A stretch of 64,000 nucleotides of DNA from Puniceicoccaceae bacterium K14 (GTDB lineage Bacteria; Verrucomicrobiota; Verrucomicrobiia; Opitutales; Opitutaceae): NCBI GenBank assembly GCA_022538095.1, contig JAKYXN010000001.1:113182-177181 (forward strand). The letters run 5' to 3'. The translations under genes were made by a program, and so were the position numbers. The notes under the pieces are model-generated. The model ran no database searches and had not been told where the DNA came from. It worked only from the letters and a program-made list of their open reading frames with translations. Positions 19,826 to 28,796 of the stretch are shown here, piece by piece. Position 1 is the first letter of the stretch. Every line of letters starts with the position of its first letter.

Positions 19826-22108
19826 TTAACACCTATAACCGATCTTTGGTGTATTTTCGTGGAAACGCTGAAGAGACTCACGTACGCGCTCATTGCTTAC
19901 TGGCTTAGAGAGATAGTCGTTCATTCCAACTTTTTGCATAGCTGGCTTTGCATCACTTTCTACATTTGCCGTAAACCCAATAATCCAAGGTTGCTTGATT
20001 TCGATATTTGATCTGATCGCCTCACAAGCAGATAAACCGTCCATAATCGGCATCTGCAGATCCATAAAAACGATATCGTAGGACGTTTTGCTAATTGCAG
20101 CAACTGCTTCGCGGCCGTTATTCGCAATATCGATTTCGTAGCCTTCGCGTTTCATCAAAAGATTGAATACCTTTTGGTTTATTTTATTATCTTCAGCCAA
20201 TAAAATGCGGATACCCTTCGGTAGAGAATCAGACACACTGCCTTTAGAATTATCTGACGATGAGACATTCTTATCCCCTCCTTGGATAAAATTTCGCACC
20301 TCTCTCAAGTTTATTGGCCCAACGGAGCGCACACCACGATCAACTAAGCTTTGCTTCTGTGGATGCAAAAGGGTCAATAATCGCGTATTAGATTCTGGAT
20401 CAGAACTCGGAGGAAAGGAATGAAATTTGGATACAATAGCTAAGTCTGCTTGAGAATTTTCCGGCAAGACTGAAAGGCCCCAGCTTCTAAGAAGCATTTC
20501 GAGAGTTTTTCTGAGAGGGTCAAATGGAATGGACAGCGAAAGTGCCGTATTTTCCAATATCCTTTTCGGCCGTAATGAATCGCTGACTGTTTCAACGGAA
20601 GCGCCTTGAGTTGGGAGTGTAAAGGAAAAGGTTGTACCTCTATCTGCTTCACTCGTAACTTTGATTTCGCCTCCCATTGCATTGACTAGCTTTTTTGTAA
20701 TCGCCAGTCCAAGACCTGTGCCACCAAACTCCCGAGTTGTCGAAGAATCTATCTGAGAAAAGGTCTTGAAGAGTTTGCCTATGCGTTCTGCTGGAATTCC
20801 GATACCGGTATCATGTACTGCAATTTCAAGTTCCTCCGACTCAGAATTCTGAGAGTTTTTCTTCAGAGTCGCATTAACCCAGACGTATCCTTCTTTCGTG
20901 AATTTGGATGCATTTCCAATGAGATTTACCAGAACTTGTCGAAGACGTGTTTCATCCCCAACTAACTTGTTTGGAATCATAGGATCAATCGTCGTGAAGA
21001 AATCCACAGGCTTCTCCCAATTAACAGACGACAGCATATCCATAGATTCTTCGATACATTCCGATGGCCTAAAAGATCGGTGCTCAAGTTCGAGATTCCC
21101 ACTTTCAATTTTCGAGTAATCAAGAATTTGATTAATAATAGCTAGGAGGCTATCCGAACTAGTTTGAATAATACGAATATGGTCAGAAAGCTCGGACGAT
21201 ATCTCATCACCAGCAATGATACTGCTCATTCCAATAATCGCATTAAGCGGAGTCCTGAGTTCGTGACTCATTGTTGATAGAAACTCAGACTTTGCTTGCG
21301 ATGCGGCATTCGCCTGCTCCATTGCCTTACGCAATTCTTCTGTTCTTTCAGAAACCTTTTTTTCAAGTGTGAGGTTGTTCTCCTCAACAATCGCTTTGCC
21401 CCGCTCAGCGTGCGAGATCATTAAATTCACACTTTCTACGAGAGAACCTATTTCATCATCGTAGCGTTTGGTCGCTCTAACAGTATAGTCATCATGAGTT
21501 GAAACAGTTTTTGCGATCGTTTCTAACTCAAACAGTGGTCGGGTTATCAAACGTTGGATGAAAAGTGAAATAAACAATGACAAGAGAGTACCCAGGGAAA
21601 TAACACCTACAGCCTTAAATGTCGCAGTTTGAATAGTATCCTCAAGTGAACTCGTATCAGCTTTGATTAACAGTGTGCCAAGACGTTCCTCTGATAAAAT
21701 TATCGGATACGCGTAGCTTACGAAATTCTCGCAAACTAAACAACCCTCCCAATCCGGAAGCGAAGGAGGCTTCGCATCAACGTTTCTTTGAAAATGAGCA
21801 AAGAGATCTCCATCTCTATTAAATAGCGTAGCTTGAGTTATATCTGGGTCGTTTTCTAGACTAGACAAATAATCATTCGCAGTAAATGCGTCGTCGAAAC
21901 TAAGAGCGGCTTCCGAATTACTCGCGATGATAATCGAGATAGCATCGAGGTGTTCAGTTTTTCTTTTTAGAAACGATTCTTTTTCCTGTATTACATACAC
22001 AAAACTGAATACAGACAACGTCAAGAGGCTCGACACAGACGTTGCGAGTAGGATCTTTTTACCAACGCTAAGTGACAATAAAGGATTAATTATACTGAAT
22101 CGCTTCAT
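19826..22108 (-). CDS. Hybrid sensor histidine kinase with CHASE8-like periplasmic domain
   Basis: Membrane kinase that senses a periplasmic cue and phosphorylates its own receiver. 760 residues: a transmembrane helix (about 16-38), a periplasmic domain of the CHASE8 type (about 40-165) containing a C-x-x-C pair (GCLVCEN), a second membrane helix (about 168-190), HAMP (about 190-245), coiled coil, HisKA with phospho-His near residue 280 (SHELRTPLN), HATPase (about 390-510), a degenerate receiver-like segment, and a C-terminal receiver with phospho-Asp near 682 (VFMDLQMPIMDG). It follows the YfiR-like gene by one base, which matches the known YfiR-YfiN logic where the periplasmic protein binds and restrains a CHASE8 sensor. 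The output partner is not encoded here. Confidence 0.93.
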   Translation of the reverse strand: MKRFSIINPLLSLSVGKKILLATSVSSLLTLSVFSFVYVIQEKESFLKRKTEHLDAISIIIASNSEAALSFDDAFTANDYLSSLENDPDITQATLFNRDGDLFAHFQRNVDAKPPSLPDWEGCLVCENFVSYAYPIILSEERLGTLLIKADTSSLEDTIQTATFKAVGVISLGTLLSLFISLFIQRLITRPLFELETIAKTVSTHDDYTVRATKRYDDEIGSLVESVNLMISHAERGKAIVEENNLTLEKKVSERTEELRKAMEQANAASQAKSEFLSTMSHELRTPLNAIIGMSSIIAGDEISSELSDHIRIIQTSSDSLLAIINQILDYSKIESGNLELEHRSFRPSECIEESMDMLSSVNWEKPVDFFTTIDPMIPNKLVGDETRLRQVLVNLIGNASKFTKEGYVWVNATLKKNSQNSESEELEIAVHDTGIGIPAERIGKLFKTFSQIDSSTTREFGGTGLGLAITKKLVNAMGGEIKVTSEADRGTTFSFTLPTQGASVETVSDSLRPKRILENTALSLSIPFDPLRKTLEMLLRSWGLSVLPENSQADLAIVSKFHSFPPSSDPESNTRLLTLLHPQKQSLVDRGVRSVGPINLREVRNFIQGGDKNVSSSDNSKGSVSDSLPKGIRILLAEDNKINQKVFNLLMKREGYEIDIANNGREAVAAISKTSYDIVFMDLQMPIMDGLSACEAIRSNIEIKQPWIIGFTANVESDAKPAMQKVGMNDYLSKPVSNERVRESLQRFHENTPKIGYRC

Positions 22109-22109
22109 T

Positions 22110-22649
22110 TTACCGAACAGAAAGCTGAATTAACTTTGAACTTAGGGTTAGGTTATATTCTGCTACACCCTCTATGTTTACCGAAAATCGGAGTCGGTTC
22201 TTAATCGATACAAATTCAACAAGACCACCTTCGTCTAAAAACCCGACCTCGCTCCCAATGGTCAATACAGACGATTCGCGAGAGGCTTGGAAGACTTCGG
22301 GCCAGTATTCACGGTTGCCACGGTTGATATAGATCAAGTGAAGATCTTCAAGGTTTTCTAAACCACTTCCGATTTGTACGATCTCAAACGAACGCTCAGG
22401 CGTAGATCGCTTAGCTGCGATACTGCTTAATTCATTGAGAAGGTTCTCATTCCCGATCAATCCGATTCTAACCGTATTTTCTAGCGGCTTTTCCCATCTA
22501 ACAAAATCGATAAACCTTAAGATATACCCAGCCTTGATCGAGTTTTCATTTATCGACTGAGCCTGAATGCAAGAGGTCGAAACGGATAAGGAAAAGACCG
22601 CGAACTTAACAACTGCTAGTTTCCTGGATACAACTCTAAGAACACTCAT
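22110..22649 (-). CDS. YfiR-like periplasmic regulator (DUF4154)
   Basis: Small secreted protein of 179 residues resembling YfiR/HmsC, which bind and inhibit a neighbouring CHASE8 sensor protein. A signal peptide covers about residues 1-30. The family core is visible: IKAGYILRFIDFVRWE near the start, IGLIGN in the middle, and the C-terminal NRLRFSVNIEGVAEYNLTLS motif. The start codon overlaps the stop of the upstream TonB receptor (TAATG), and the kinase begins one base after its stop, so the three are one operon. Only one cysteine remains in the mature protein, so the paired disulfides of Pseudomonas YfiR are not conserved. Confidence 0.85.
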   Translation of the reverse strand: MSVLRVVSRKLAVVKFAVFSLSVSTSCIQAQSINENSIKAGYILRFIDFVRWEKPLENTVRIGLIGNENLLNELSSIAAKRSTPERSFEIVQIGSGLENLEDLHLIYINRGNREYWPEVFQASRESSVLTIGSEVGFLDEGGLVEFVSIKNRLRFSVNIEGVAEYNLTLSSKLIQLSVR

Positions 22650-24712
22650 TAGAACTTAAGGTTTATTTCCAAGTAGGCTTCCCGTGGAAGTTCACTGCCC
22701 GTACCAATGAAGTTCTTTAGGTAAGTTTCATTTGTATCCGAATCGAACAAATTTCGCCCGACGATTGAAATCCTTAGGTCTTCTGATTTGCTCCAAGTAA
22801 GACGTAAGTCACATTGCAAACTCTCCCACTGAATTGATCGAGGACTTTCGAATTTCGAATTGTACCTTAGACCAAGGTCAGCTCTCCAATCCCCCATTCC
22901 ATGCGAGTACCATATAGATGCTTGATGAGCAGGAACGTTATTATTTAGAGTATCGATTTCAGCCTGTAACAGCGGACGCAGGCCAAAGTCCCCCTGGAAT
23001 TGATCCAAGGCTTCGAAATCATCCTCAATGTAAGAATAATTAACAACCAAGTTTCGATCGCTAGAAAGTATCCAGGTTCTACTGATTTCTAAACCATATG
23101 ATTCGCCATTAGCAATGTTAGCAAAAATGCTTTGGTTTAGCAAAAAAGGCGATTGGACATCAAGGATAGGCCTCATCCTGAAATCCCGGAGCCCCATTAT
23201 GTTTTTGTATTGGTTTGCGAAACCAGTGATTACAAATGAATTTCCATTCTCTTGCTGCATACGGTACCCAATCTCGATAGCATCTAAACGTTCTTTCTCT
23301 ATCGTATCAATTTTACTGGTTACGATGTCTAGGAGCTGCGTATCTAGTTCGACTATTCCGCTTGGTGTCGGGATTTCTATTGGGCCTACAGGAAGAAAGG
23401 TACCTCTCATATGCTCGATTTCTGTCAAACCAGAGGGGATTGCTCGACTGGAAGAGGAATATGCTAACCATGCACGACTCTTTTCTGTTGGAAAAAAGAT
23501 TACGCGCGCAGATGGGAGCGGAGTTACCTCATTGGTATAAGAGTCATAAGTGCCATTGAGTCCAATCGACATTTGCACCGTATCCGGAGACAGAGTAAAA
23601 ATATACTCTCCTCCGATATGTGCGTTTGTATCCCTCGGGTCATAGTCACGGACAAAGGATATCTCTGTCGTATTTATTAATGTTTTTTCATAGGTCGTTG
23701 CTCCCAACGAAAATGTAAATTTATGCTTGTCCAATGGGTTAAATACTCCACGGACTTCCGTGCCCAAAAGCTTAATATCATAATTTGCCGACAAAGACCT
23801 AAACTCAGCAAATCCCGTCCAGGCTCGAGCGCTGTATCCAATTTCAGGTGAAACCTGGTGCGTCCATTTAGCTTGCGCATTAAGCCCTCTTTGGCTTTCT
23901 AATCCAGTGAGCATTTTCGCTAATCCTGTTTCAAAATCCAATACGTTTCGTACAACCCCAAGTTCTGATTCAGACACTTCGACTGATAGGTTGAGTAGGC
24001 CTCCACTCGAAGGGCGAGAATCGAAGCGAATACCAGCACGACTTGATTTCCATGCGTCGCTGAATGAATCCGCAGAAGATTGCCTATCGCTTTTTTTCGC
24101 CCAAACTCTTGCTGCCGAACTCTCTCCGACAATCCAACCGTAACGTGCATCGACTGACCGATTTTGGGTTCCTACTCTAGTTTTTAAAGCTGTACCTTCC
24201 GTCTCGAAAGCAGTCTTGAGAAGAACGTTAACACGCCCATTGGCTGCATTGGTCCCCCAAAGAGTTCCTCCCGGCCCGTAGACGACTTCCACCGACGCGA
24301 CATCGTCTAAGAGAAGATCGTGATCATTTCCGAAGAGACCGTTGAAAATGCTGCCGTATATACTTTGCTCATCTACTGTGAATAAAGCACGTCCAAAAAA
24401 ACGAGAATTCATCCCCCGTATCGCAAGACCCCAATTTCCATTGTTCGTCCGCATTATATGGGTTCCTGGAGCATACCGAAGCAGCTCGGGTATAGAATCG
24501 ACCGGGAGGTTTTGAATCGCTTCTTCGTCAAAAACAAACGCCCCATTTGGAGCATCAAAGAGCTTAACATCACTCTTAGATGATTCTACTACAGGCATTC
24601 GAGCAAGCTCTTCTAAAGAAAGGTCGTGATAGCCATCATCACCCAAACAAGATGGAGCGGCGACAAACATCATCATTCCGACAAGAAAATAGATTAGGAG
24701 CTGGGATTGCAT
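22649..24712 (-). CDS. TonB-dependent receptor (BtuB/FhuA-like size)
   Basis: Outer-membrane receptor of 687 residues. Signal peptide (about 1-24), short N-terminal segment LSLEELARMPVVESS typical of this receptor class, plug domain (SIPELLRYAPGTHI, WGLAIRGMNSRF, VEVVYGPGGTLWGTNAANG), then a 22-strand-type barrel ending in LEINLKF with the terminal phenylalanine. It is first in a three-gene operon with the YfiR-like protein and hybrid kinase, overlapping the former by one base. This association suggests that the receptor contributes to signalling, or that its ligand is what the kinase reports. The ligand is unknown. Confidence 0.92.
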   Translation of the reverse strand: MQSQLLIYFLVGMMMFVAAPSCLGDDGYHDLSLEELARMPVVESSKSDVKLFDAPNGAFVFDEEAIQNLPVDSIPELLRYAPGTHIMRTNNGNWGLAIRGMNSRFFGRALFTVDEQSIYGSIFNGLFGNDHDLLLDDVASVEVVYGPGGTLWGTNAANGRVNVLLKTAFETEGTALKTRVGTQNRSVDARYGWIVGESSAARVWAKKSDRQSSADSFSDAWKSSRAGIRFDSRPSSGGLLNLSVEVSESELGVVRNVLDFETGLAKMLTGLESQRGLNAQAKWTHQVSPEIGYSARAWTGFAEFRSLSANYDIKLLGTEVRGVFNPLDKHKFTFSLGATTYEKTLINTTEISFVRDYDPRDTNAHIGGEYIFTLSPDTVQMSIGLNGTYDSYTNEVTPLPSARVIFFPTEKSRAWLAYSSSSRAIPSGLTEIEHMRGTFLPVGPIEIPTPSGIVELDTQLLDIVTSKIDTIEKERLDAIEIGYRMQQENGNSFVITGFANQYKNIMGLRDFRMRPILDVQSPFLLNQSIFANIANGESYGLEISRTWILSSDRNLVVNYSYIEDDFEALDQFQGDFGLRPLLQAEIDTLNNNVPAHQASIWYSHGMGDWRADLGLRYNSKFESPRSIQWESLQCDLRLTWSKSEDLRISIVGRNLFDSDTNETYLKNFIGTGSELPREAYLEINLKF

Positions 24713-25062
24713 AAGAAAATATACTTACAGGTACCCCGAACCTTATCGACAAATGTCCCAAGTTGTTTAGGTCGCAATTACTTGAATTACTTTCATTTAT
24801 GAACTTATTTGGACTTTCATAGTATATTAGAAAAACAGCTCTATTTCTTAAAAATTTTGCGATAAAAAGTAACTTGCCCACGTCTCTCGCCTAAACAGCA
24901 GTCGAACTCACCCACCTGATCGAGCCAAACTATACACCCTAAACCTGGCGTGCCCAACTCGCAGTTTCGCAATTGGCTAGTCAGCAAATTTTGTAATTCT
25001 CTCCCCAGTATTCATACTGAACCTTGACCAAGGCATTGATTCCTACCGATCCTCAATTGTAA
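24713..25062. other. Divergent intergenic region
   Basis: 350 bases between the divergent TonB receptor operon and the sirtuin gene. It must hold both promoters. I see no reliable gene, strong hairpin or recognised operator. A 243-base open frame on the minus strand overlaps the receptor start and shows no family features. Confidence 0.5.
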
Positions 25063-25764
25063 ATGGCCCACCCAAAACGAAAAAACATTGTTGCTCTAAC
25101 AGGTGCGGGAATAAGCGCGCCAAGTGGTGTGGATACGTTTCGCGATCCTGATGGTATTTGGAGCAAATTCAGCATTGAAGAAGTAGCAACTCCAGAAGCA
25201 TGGCAAAACGATCCGGGAAAAGTCTTACAGTTTTACAACGGCCGACGCTCTCAACTCGCGCATGTCGAACCGAATGAAGCGCACTTCGCTCTTGCTCGTC
25301 TCGAAGAAAAATTCAACGTCACCATAGTCACACAAAACATTGACGACCTTCACGAGCGAGCAGGTTCCCAGAATATCATCCACCTTCACGGTCAATTAAC
25401 CATTGCTCAAAGTACGGTAGACGAATCTCTGTTATACAATATCAACACCAACCCGATAAACATCGGCGACTATTGTGAACGCGAAAGTCAACTACGCCCA
25501 AATGTCGTTTGGTTTGGCGAAGCCGTACCGGAAATCGAGAATTCCATCCCACACTTGCAAACAGCCGATATACTGATTGTCGCTGGAACTTCTTTAAACG
25601 TCTACCCCGCTGCCGGCCTCATAGACTACGCAAAACGCGGATCTGAGAAACATATCGTCGATCTCGATACATCATTCATTCCCCTCGGTTTCACGCCACA
25701 CCAAGGTTCAATAGAAATTACGCTACCAAGATTAGTAACGTCTCTTCTAAATAATCTTCGCTAA
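25063..25764 (+). CDS. Sir2-family NAD-dependent deacylase lacking the zinc site
   Basis: Sirtuin of 233 residues that removes acyl groups from lysines using NAD. Visible motifs: GAGIS (15-19), FRDPDGIW, TQNIDDLHERAG (about 90-101), catalytic His109 in HLHG, and AGTSLNVYPAAG for NAD binding. The four zinc-binding cysteines found in most sirtuins are missing: the span between HLHG and RPNVVWFGE holds a single cysteine. Such zinc-less variants occur in Bacteroidota and relatives, so it is probably active rather than decayed. It stands 44 bases upstream of the next gene and may be separate from the following operon. Confidence 0.9.
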   Translation: MAHPKRKNIVALTGAGISAPSGVDTFRDPDGIWSKFSIEEVATPEAWQNDPGKVLQFYNGRRSQLAHVEPNEAHFALARLEEKFNVTIVTQNIDDLHERAGSQNIIHLHGQLTIAQSTVDESLLYNINTNPINIGDYCERESQLRPNVVWFGEAVPEIENSIPHLQTADILIVAGTSLNVYPAAGLIDYAKRGSEKHIVDLDTSFIPLGFTPHQGSIEITLPRLVTSLLNNLR

Positions 25765-25807
25765 ACAACTCGTCCGCTAAAGAGGACATTAAAATTGACT
25801 TTTTAAT

Positions 25808-25835
25808 CATGACGTCATTACGTCTATTCGTCATG
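25808..25835. promoter_or_regulatory. Inverted repeat over the start of the small ribbon-helix-helix-like gene
   Basis: CATGACG at 25808-25814 is repeated inverted as CGTCATG at 25829-25835, and ATGACGTCAT (25809-25818) is itself a perfect palindrome. The repeat spans both candidate start codons of the downstream gene. Small ribbon-helix-helix proteins often bind such sites at their own promoters, so autoregulation is plausible. Confidence 0.4.
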
Positions 25836-26006
25836 TCAAAGAAGGTCGATAAAAACAAAAAAGGAGATAAGCGCAAAAACACATCCTTAAGATTAGATGA
25901 TGTCACTTTGAAGAAGCTGAAAATACATGCGATAAAAGAGGATACGAGCATCCAAAAAATCATCGAAAAATTGATACAAGAATACGTTAAAAAAAATAAA
26001 CTATAA
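25833..26006 (+). CDS. Small basic ribbon-helix-helix-like protein, possible ParA partner
   Basis: 57 residues from the ATG at 25833; an in-frame ATG at 25809 would add eight residues but lies inside a palindrome. The first 15 residues are lysine-rich (KKVDKNKKGDKRK). Then comes a strand-helix-helix pattern (TSLRLDDVTLKKLKIHAIKE, then SIQKIIEKLIQEYV) typical of CopG/ParG-like ribbon-helix-helix proteins. The stop overlaps the next start (TAATG), so it is translated with the CHAD gene. Two genes on is a ParA ATPase; ParA systems commonly use a small basic DNA-binding or adaptor protein. It could be an autoregulator, a centromere-type binder or a cargo adaptor. Confidence 0.72.
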   Translation: MSKKVDKNKKGDKRKNTSLRLDDVTLKKLKIHAIKEDTSIQKIIEKLIQEYVKKNKL

Positions 26007-27544
26007 TGAGTTCTCCCGTAAAAATTCGTCGTTGGGAGTTTAGTGGCGACTTAAGCGAATCGCTCCCCAACGCTCTCCCCCAAGCCATTTCGCTCGAAAC
26101 AGTCAACTTTCACGAAACCTCACTCGAGCTTTTCGATGACTACAATCGCAGCATTGTCTCCAAAGGTTTTGCCCTCATCAAAGAAAATGGAAAATTCCAA
26201 CTCGTTTCCGCATCAGACCTTTCCTCAATTCCACTCGAAGGAAAAGGTTGTCGTAAGCAAAAAGCAGTTTTCTGGTGGGACTTTGAGCAAAACGAATTCC
26301 AAATTTCTCTTAAAAATCTACTCAAACTAAGAGCTGCCTCTCCTCTTGCCACCACTACCCAACAAGCGCAACGCTACAACCTTCGGAACAAGGACGGAAA
26401 GGTCATCATGAGACTCCTAAGCGAGTCATGGCTTGTAAGTGATTTGGAAATCCAATCAACGCTCACTGCAGAATCACTAATCGGTTACGACGCAGAAGCG
26501 AAATCAATTACAAAACGCATATCCTCCCTAGATGATTTCGATTCTCCATCCAAAACTTTAGCTTGGAAAATCCTGGAGGCTGTAGGAAGTGCCCAGATCC
26601 CCCTCTCTCCCAAGCAAGCAATACAACTGAACTCCGAGCAGTCAGTCCACGATGCCGTCAGCGAAATCACACGGACGATGATTGATATCTCTCGTGCTAC
26701 AGAAGCTGGCATTATTGAAGATACGGATACTGAATTTCTGCACGACTACCGTGTCGCCGTTCGAAAACTGCGCTCAGTTCTAAAACTAATAAAGGGCGCA
26801 TTTCTCAATGAAGACACCAAGCGCCTCAAAGACATTTTCGGGGATTTCGCACGCAAAACAAATCGGTTGCGTGACTTGGATGTCTACCTCCTCAACGAAC
26901 AAACTTACCGCTCACAAATCCCGGACGCCCTTAAACCAGGATTGAACAAGATGTTCTCTGATTTTCAAAAAGAGCGTAGCTTACAGCTTCGCTCAATAAG
27001 GCGCCACTTAAAATCTAAAACATACCAAAGCAGTATCGAAGCTCAACGCAATTGGCTTGAGAGTGCTGCTAGCAGTGAAGGCGCACGAGCTAAGCTTCCT
27101 ATCAAACAAGTTTGCTCCAAGGAAATATTCAAGCACTTCAAACTTATCCCAAAAACCGGAGTATCTATAAATGATTCTACTCCAGACGAAGAAGTCCACG
27201 AACTGCGTATCGAATGTAAAAGGTTACGCTATCTCCTTGAACTCTTCTCAAGTTTGTATGCCCCATCAGGAATAAAATTCGTATCCAAGAAACTAAAGCG
27301 TCTCCAAGAGACTTTGGGCAATTTTAATGACTACTCGGTGCAGCAAGAATTTCTCTTCGAATACATCGAATCACAAAAAAATCTCGATAACAAAACTGCA
27401 GCAGCAGTTGGCGGGTTAATAGCAGTGTTGAACCAATCCAAAAAAGAAGCCCGCTCTCTCGTAACTGAGCGGTTTTCAGAATTTAACGATAGGAAAACAG
27501 CTTTGGTTTTCAAAGAACTCTTCTCAAAGAAAGGTGGTAATTAA
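26006..27544 (+). CDS. CHAD-domain protein with divergent CYTH-like N-terminal region
   Basis: 512 residues. The C-terminal half (about 210-505) is a CHAD domain, an all-helical fold that binds polyphosphate through conserved His and basic residues. The two hallmark motifs are visible: HDYRVAVRKLRSVL (His246) and HELRIECKRLRYLLELF (His398), with RLRDLDVYLL between. Residues about 1-200 resemble a CYTH fold in outline (RYNLRNKDGKVIMRL) but lack the ExExK signature, so this part is probably non-catalytic. Known CHAD proteins localise to polyphosphate granules. It is translationally coupled to the small upstream protein and abuts the ParA gene with no gap. Confidence 0.88.
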   Translation: MSSPVKIRRWEFSGDLSESLPNALPQAISLETVNFHETSLELFDDYNRSIVSKGFALIKENGKFQLVSASDLSSIPLEGKGCRKQKAVFWWDFEQNEFQISLKNLLKLRAASPLATTTQQAQRYNLRNKDGKVIMRLLSESWLVSDLEIQSTLTAESLIGYDAEAKSITKRISSLDDFDSPSKTLAWKILEAVGSAQIPLSPKQAIQLNSEQSVHDAVSEITRTMIDISRATEAGIIEDTDTEFLHDYRVAVRKLRSVLKLIKGAFLNEDTKRLKDIFGDFARKTNRLRDLDVYLLNEQTYRSQIPDALKPGLNKMFSDFQKERSLQLRSIRRHLKSKTYQSSIEAQRNWLESAASSEGARAKLPIKQVCSKEIFKHFKLIPKTGVSINDSTPDEEVHELRIECKRLRYLLELFSSLYAPSGIKFVSKKLKRLQETLGNFNDYSVQQEFLFEYIESQKNLDNKTAAAVGGLIAVLNQSKKEARSLVTERFSEFNDRKTALVFKELFSKKGGN

Positions 27545-28282
27545 ATGAGCATCATTGCCTGTTACAGTAGCAAAGGCGGCGTGGGAAAAACCTCAACGGC
27601 CGTCAATATAGCCTATGCGGCATCCATGGATAAGAAGCGGAAAACACTCTTAATTGACCTAGACCAACAAGGAGCATCCACTTTCTATTTTCGAGTTCGC
27701 CCACCCAAACAGCATCGACCAAGGTTAATGCTCAGCAACAAGAATAAAGCATTCAAAGCCATTCGCGAAACCGATTTTAAGAACCTGCACATTCTTCCCG
27801 CAAACCAAACCTACAGAAATTTCGATGCTCTGCTAGATAGTATGAAAAGATCTAAACTCAGATTAGCTGACTTGATCGACGAAATTGGATACGGTTACGA
27901 AACAATAATTTTAGATTGTCCCCCGTCACTAAGCCTTGTTGCAGAAAACATTTTTCGAGCAGCCGACCGCATTTTGGTACCAGTCGTCCCCACAACACTG
28001 TCGAAAAGAACTTTTGAACAACTAAAGGATTTCTTCGAAAAAACTGGATACAAGAAAAAATCCCTATGCCCATTCTTCTCCATGGTCGACAAAAGAAAAA
28101 GAATGCACTTAGAAACCATCAAAGACATGAGAAAGTCCGAGAAACGGCTGCTGAAAACCGCAATCCCTTTTCGAGCGCAAGTGGAAGCGATGGGGGTTCA
28201 CCGCGAACCGGTCATCAACTTTGCCCCCAAAGATCAGAGCAGTGTCGCTTTCCTACAACTTTGGAAAGAAATTCGAAAATAG
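27545..28282 (+). CDS. ParA/MinD-family ATPase
   Basis: 245-residue P-loop ATPase of the type that positions DNA or protein cargo by forming gradients on the nucleoid or membrane. The deviant Walker A motif KGGVGKTS carries both the signature Lys10 and Lys15. The A-prime motif LIDLDQQGAS and Walker B region ILDCPPSLSLV are intact. There is no N-terminal helix-turn-helix as in plasmid P1-type ParA, and no MinD-type C-terminal amphipathic helix is obvious, which suits an orphan cargo-positioning ParA. No ParB gene is nearby. It starts on the base after the CHAD stop and is followed within 7 bases by a CYTH gene, so the cargo may be a polyphosphate body. Confidence 0.92.
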   Translation: MSIIACYSSKGGVGKTSTAVNIAYAASMDKKRKTLLIDLDQQGASTFYFRVRPPKQHRPRLMLSNKNKAFKAIRETDFKNLHILPANQTYRNFDALLDSMKRSKLRLADLIDEIGYGYETIILDCPPSLSLVAENIFRAADRILVPVVPTTLSKRTFEQLKDFFEKTGYKKKSLCPFFSMVDKRKRMHLETIKDMRKSEKRLLKTAIPFRAQVEAMGVHREPVINFAPKDQSSVAFLQLWKEIRK

Positions 28283-28289
28283 TGCAGTT

Positions 28290-28736
28290 ATGAACCAAGA
28301 GATTGAACGTAAATTTTTGATAACCTCTCCACTACCGAATATCAGTGCCGCAAAAAAATCGAATCTTGCCCAAGGCTATATTGCAAGCGGAGACTCAGAG
28401 GTTCGAATCCGCAAAAGAGACAGAACACATACACTCACTTGTAAACAAGGAGAAGGCCTCGTCAGACAAGAAATCGAAATAGAAATCAGCAAAGATCAGT
28501 TTGAAGCTCTTTGGCCTCTTACCAAAGGAAAGCGTATAGAGAAAACGAGATACAACCTATCCCACTCTAACCACACTATTGAAATTGATGTCTACGAAGG
28601 TAGCCTTAAGCCACTTGTTGTCGCTGAAGTCGAGTTTGAATCCACAACCGAAAGCGAGGTCTTTGAGTGCCCAAGTTACTTCGGTCTAGAAGTAACTGAG
28701 GATTCTCGATATAAAAACCGCAATCTCGCGACTTGA
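28290..28736 (+). CDS. CYTH-domain triphosphatase-like protein
   Basis: 148 residues forming one CYTH domain, the tunnel fold of inorganic triphosphatases and class IV adenylate cyclases. The signature ExExK is E4-I-E6-R-K8. Alternating basic and acidic strands follow: VRIRKRD, TLTCKQG, RQEIEIEI, KTRYNL, IEIDVYEG and VAEVEFES, with SRYKNRNLA closing. The start at 28290 is chosen since the longer frame runs back into the ParA gene. The compact single-domain form usually hydrolyses triphosphate or long-chain polyphosphate in bacteria. It is 7 bases from ParA and in the same run as a CHAD gene; CYTH and CHAD domains are often fused, which supports a shared polyphosphate role. Confidence 0.9.
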   Translation: MNQEIERKFLITSPLPNISAAKKSNLAQGYIASGDSEVRIRKRDRTHTLTCKQGEGLVRQEIEIEISKDQFEALWPLTKGKRIEKTRYNLSHSNHTIEIDVYEGSLKPLVVAEVEFESTTESEVFECPSYFGLEVTEDSRYKNRNLAT

Positions 28737-28796
28737 GGATTAAAAAGCTAACGTAACCTAAATCTCACTACTTAAAAGAAAAACCAAACATTAAGA

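Noticed and set aside
24639..24881. 80-codon minus-strand frame upstream of the TonB receptor
   Set aside because: It overlaps the receptor start in another frame and has no recognisable features.
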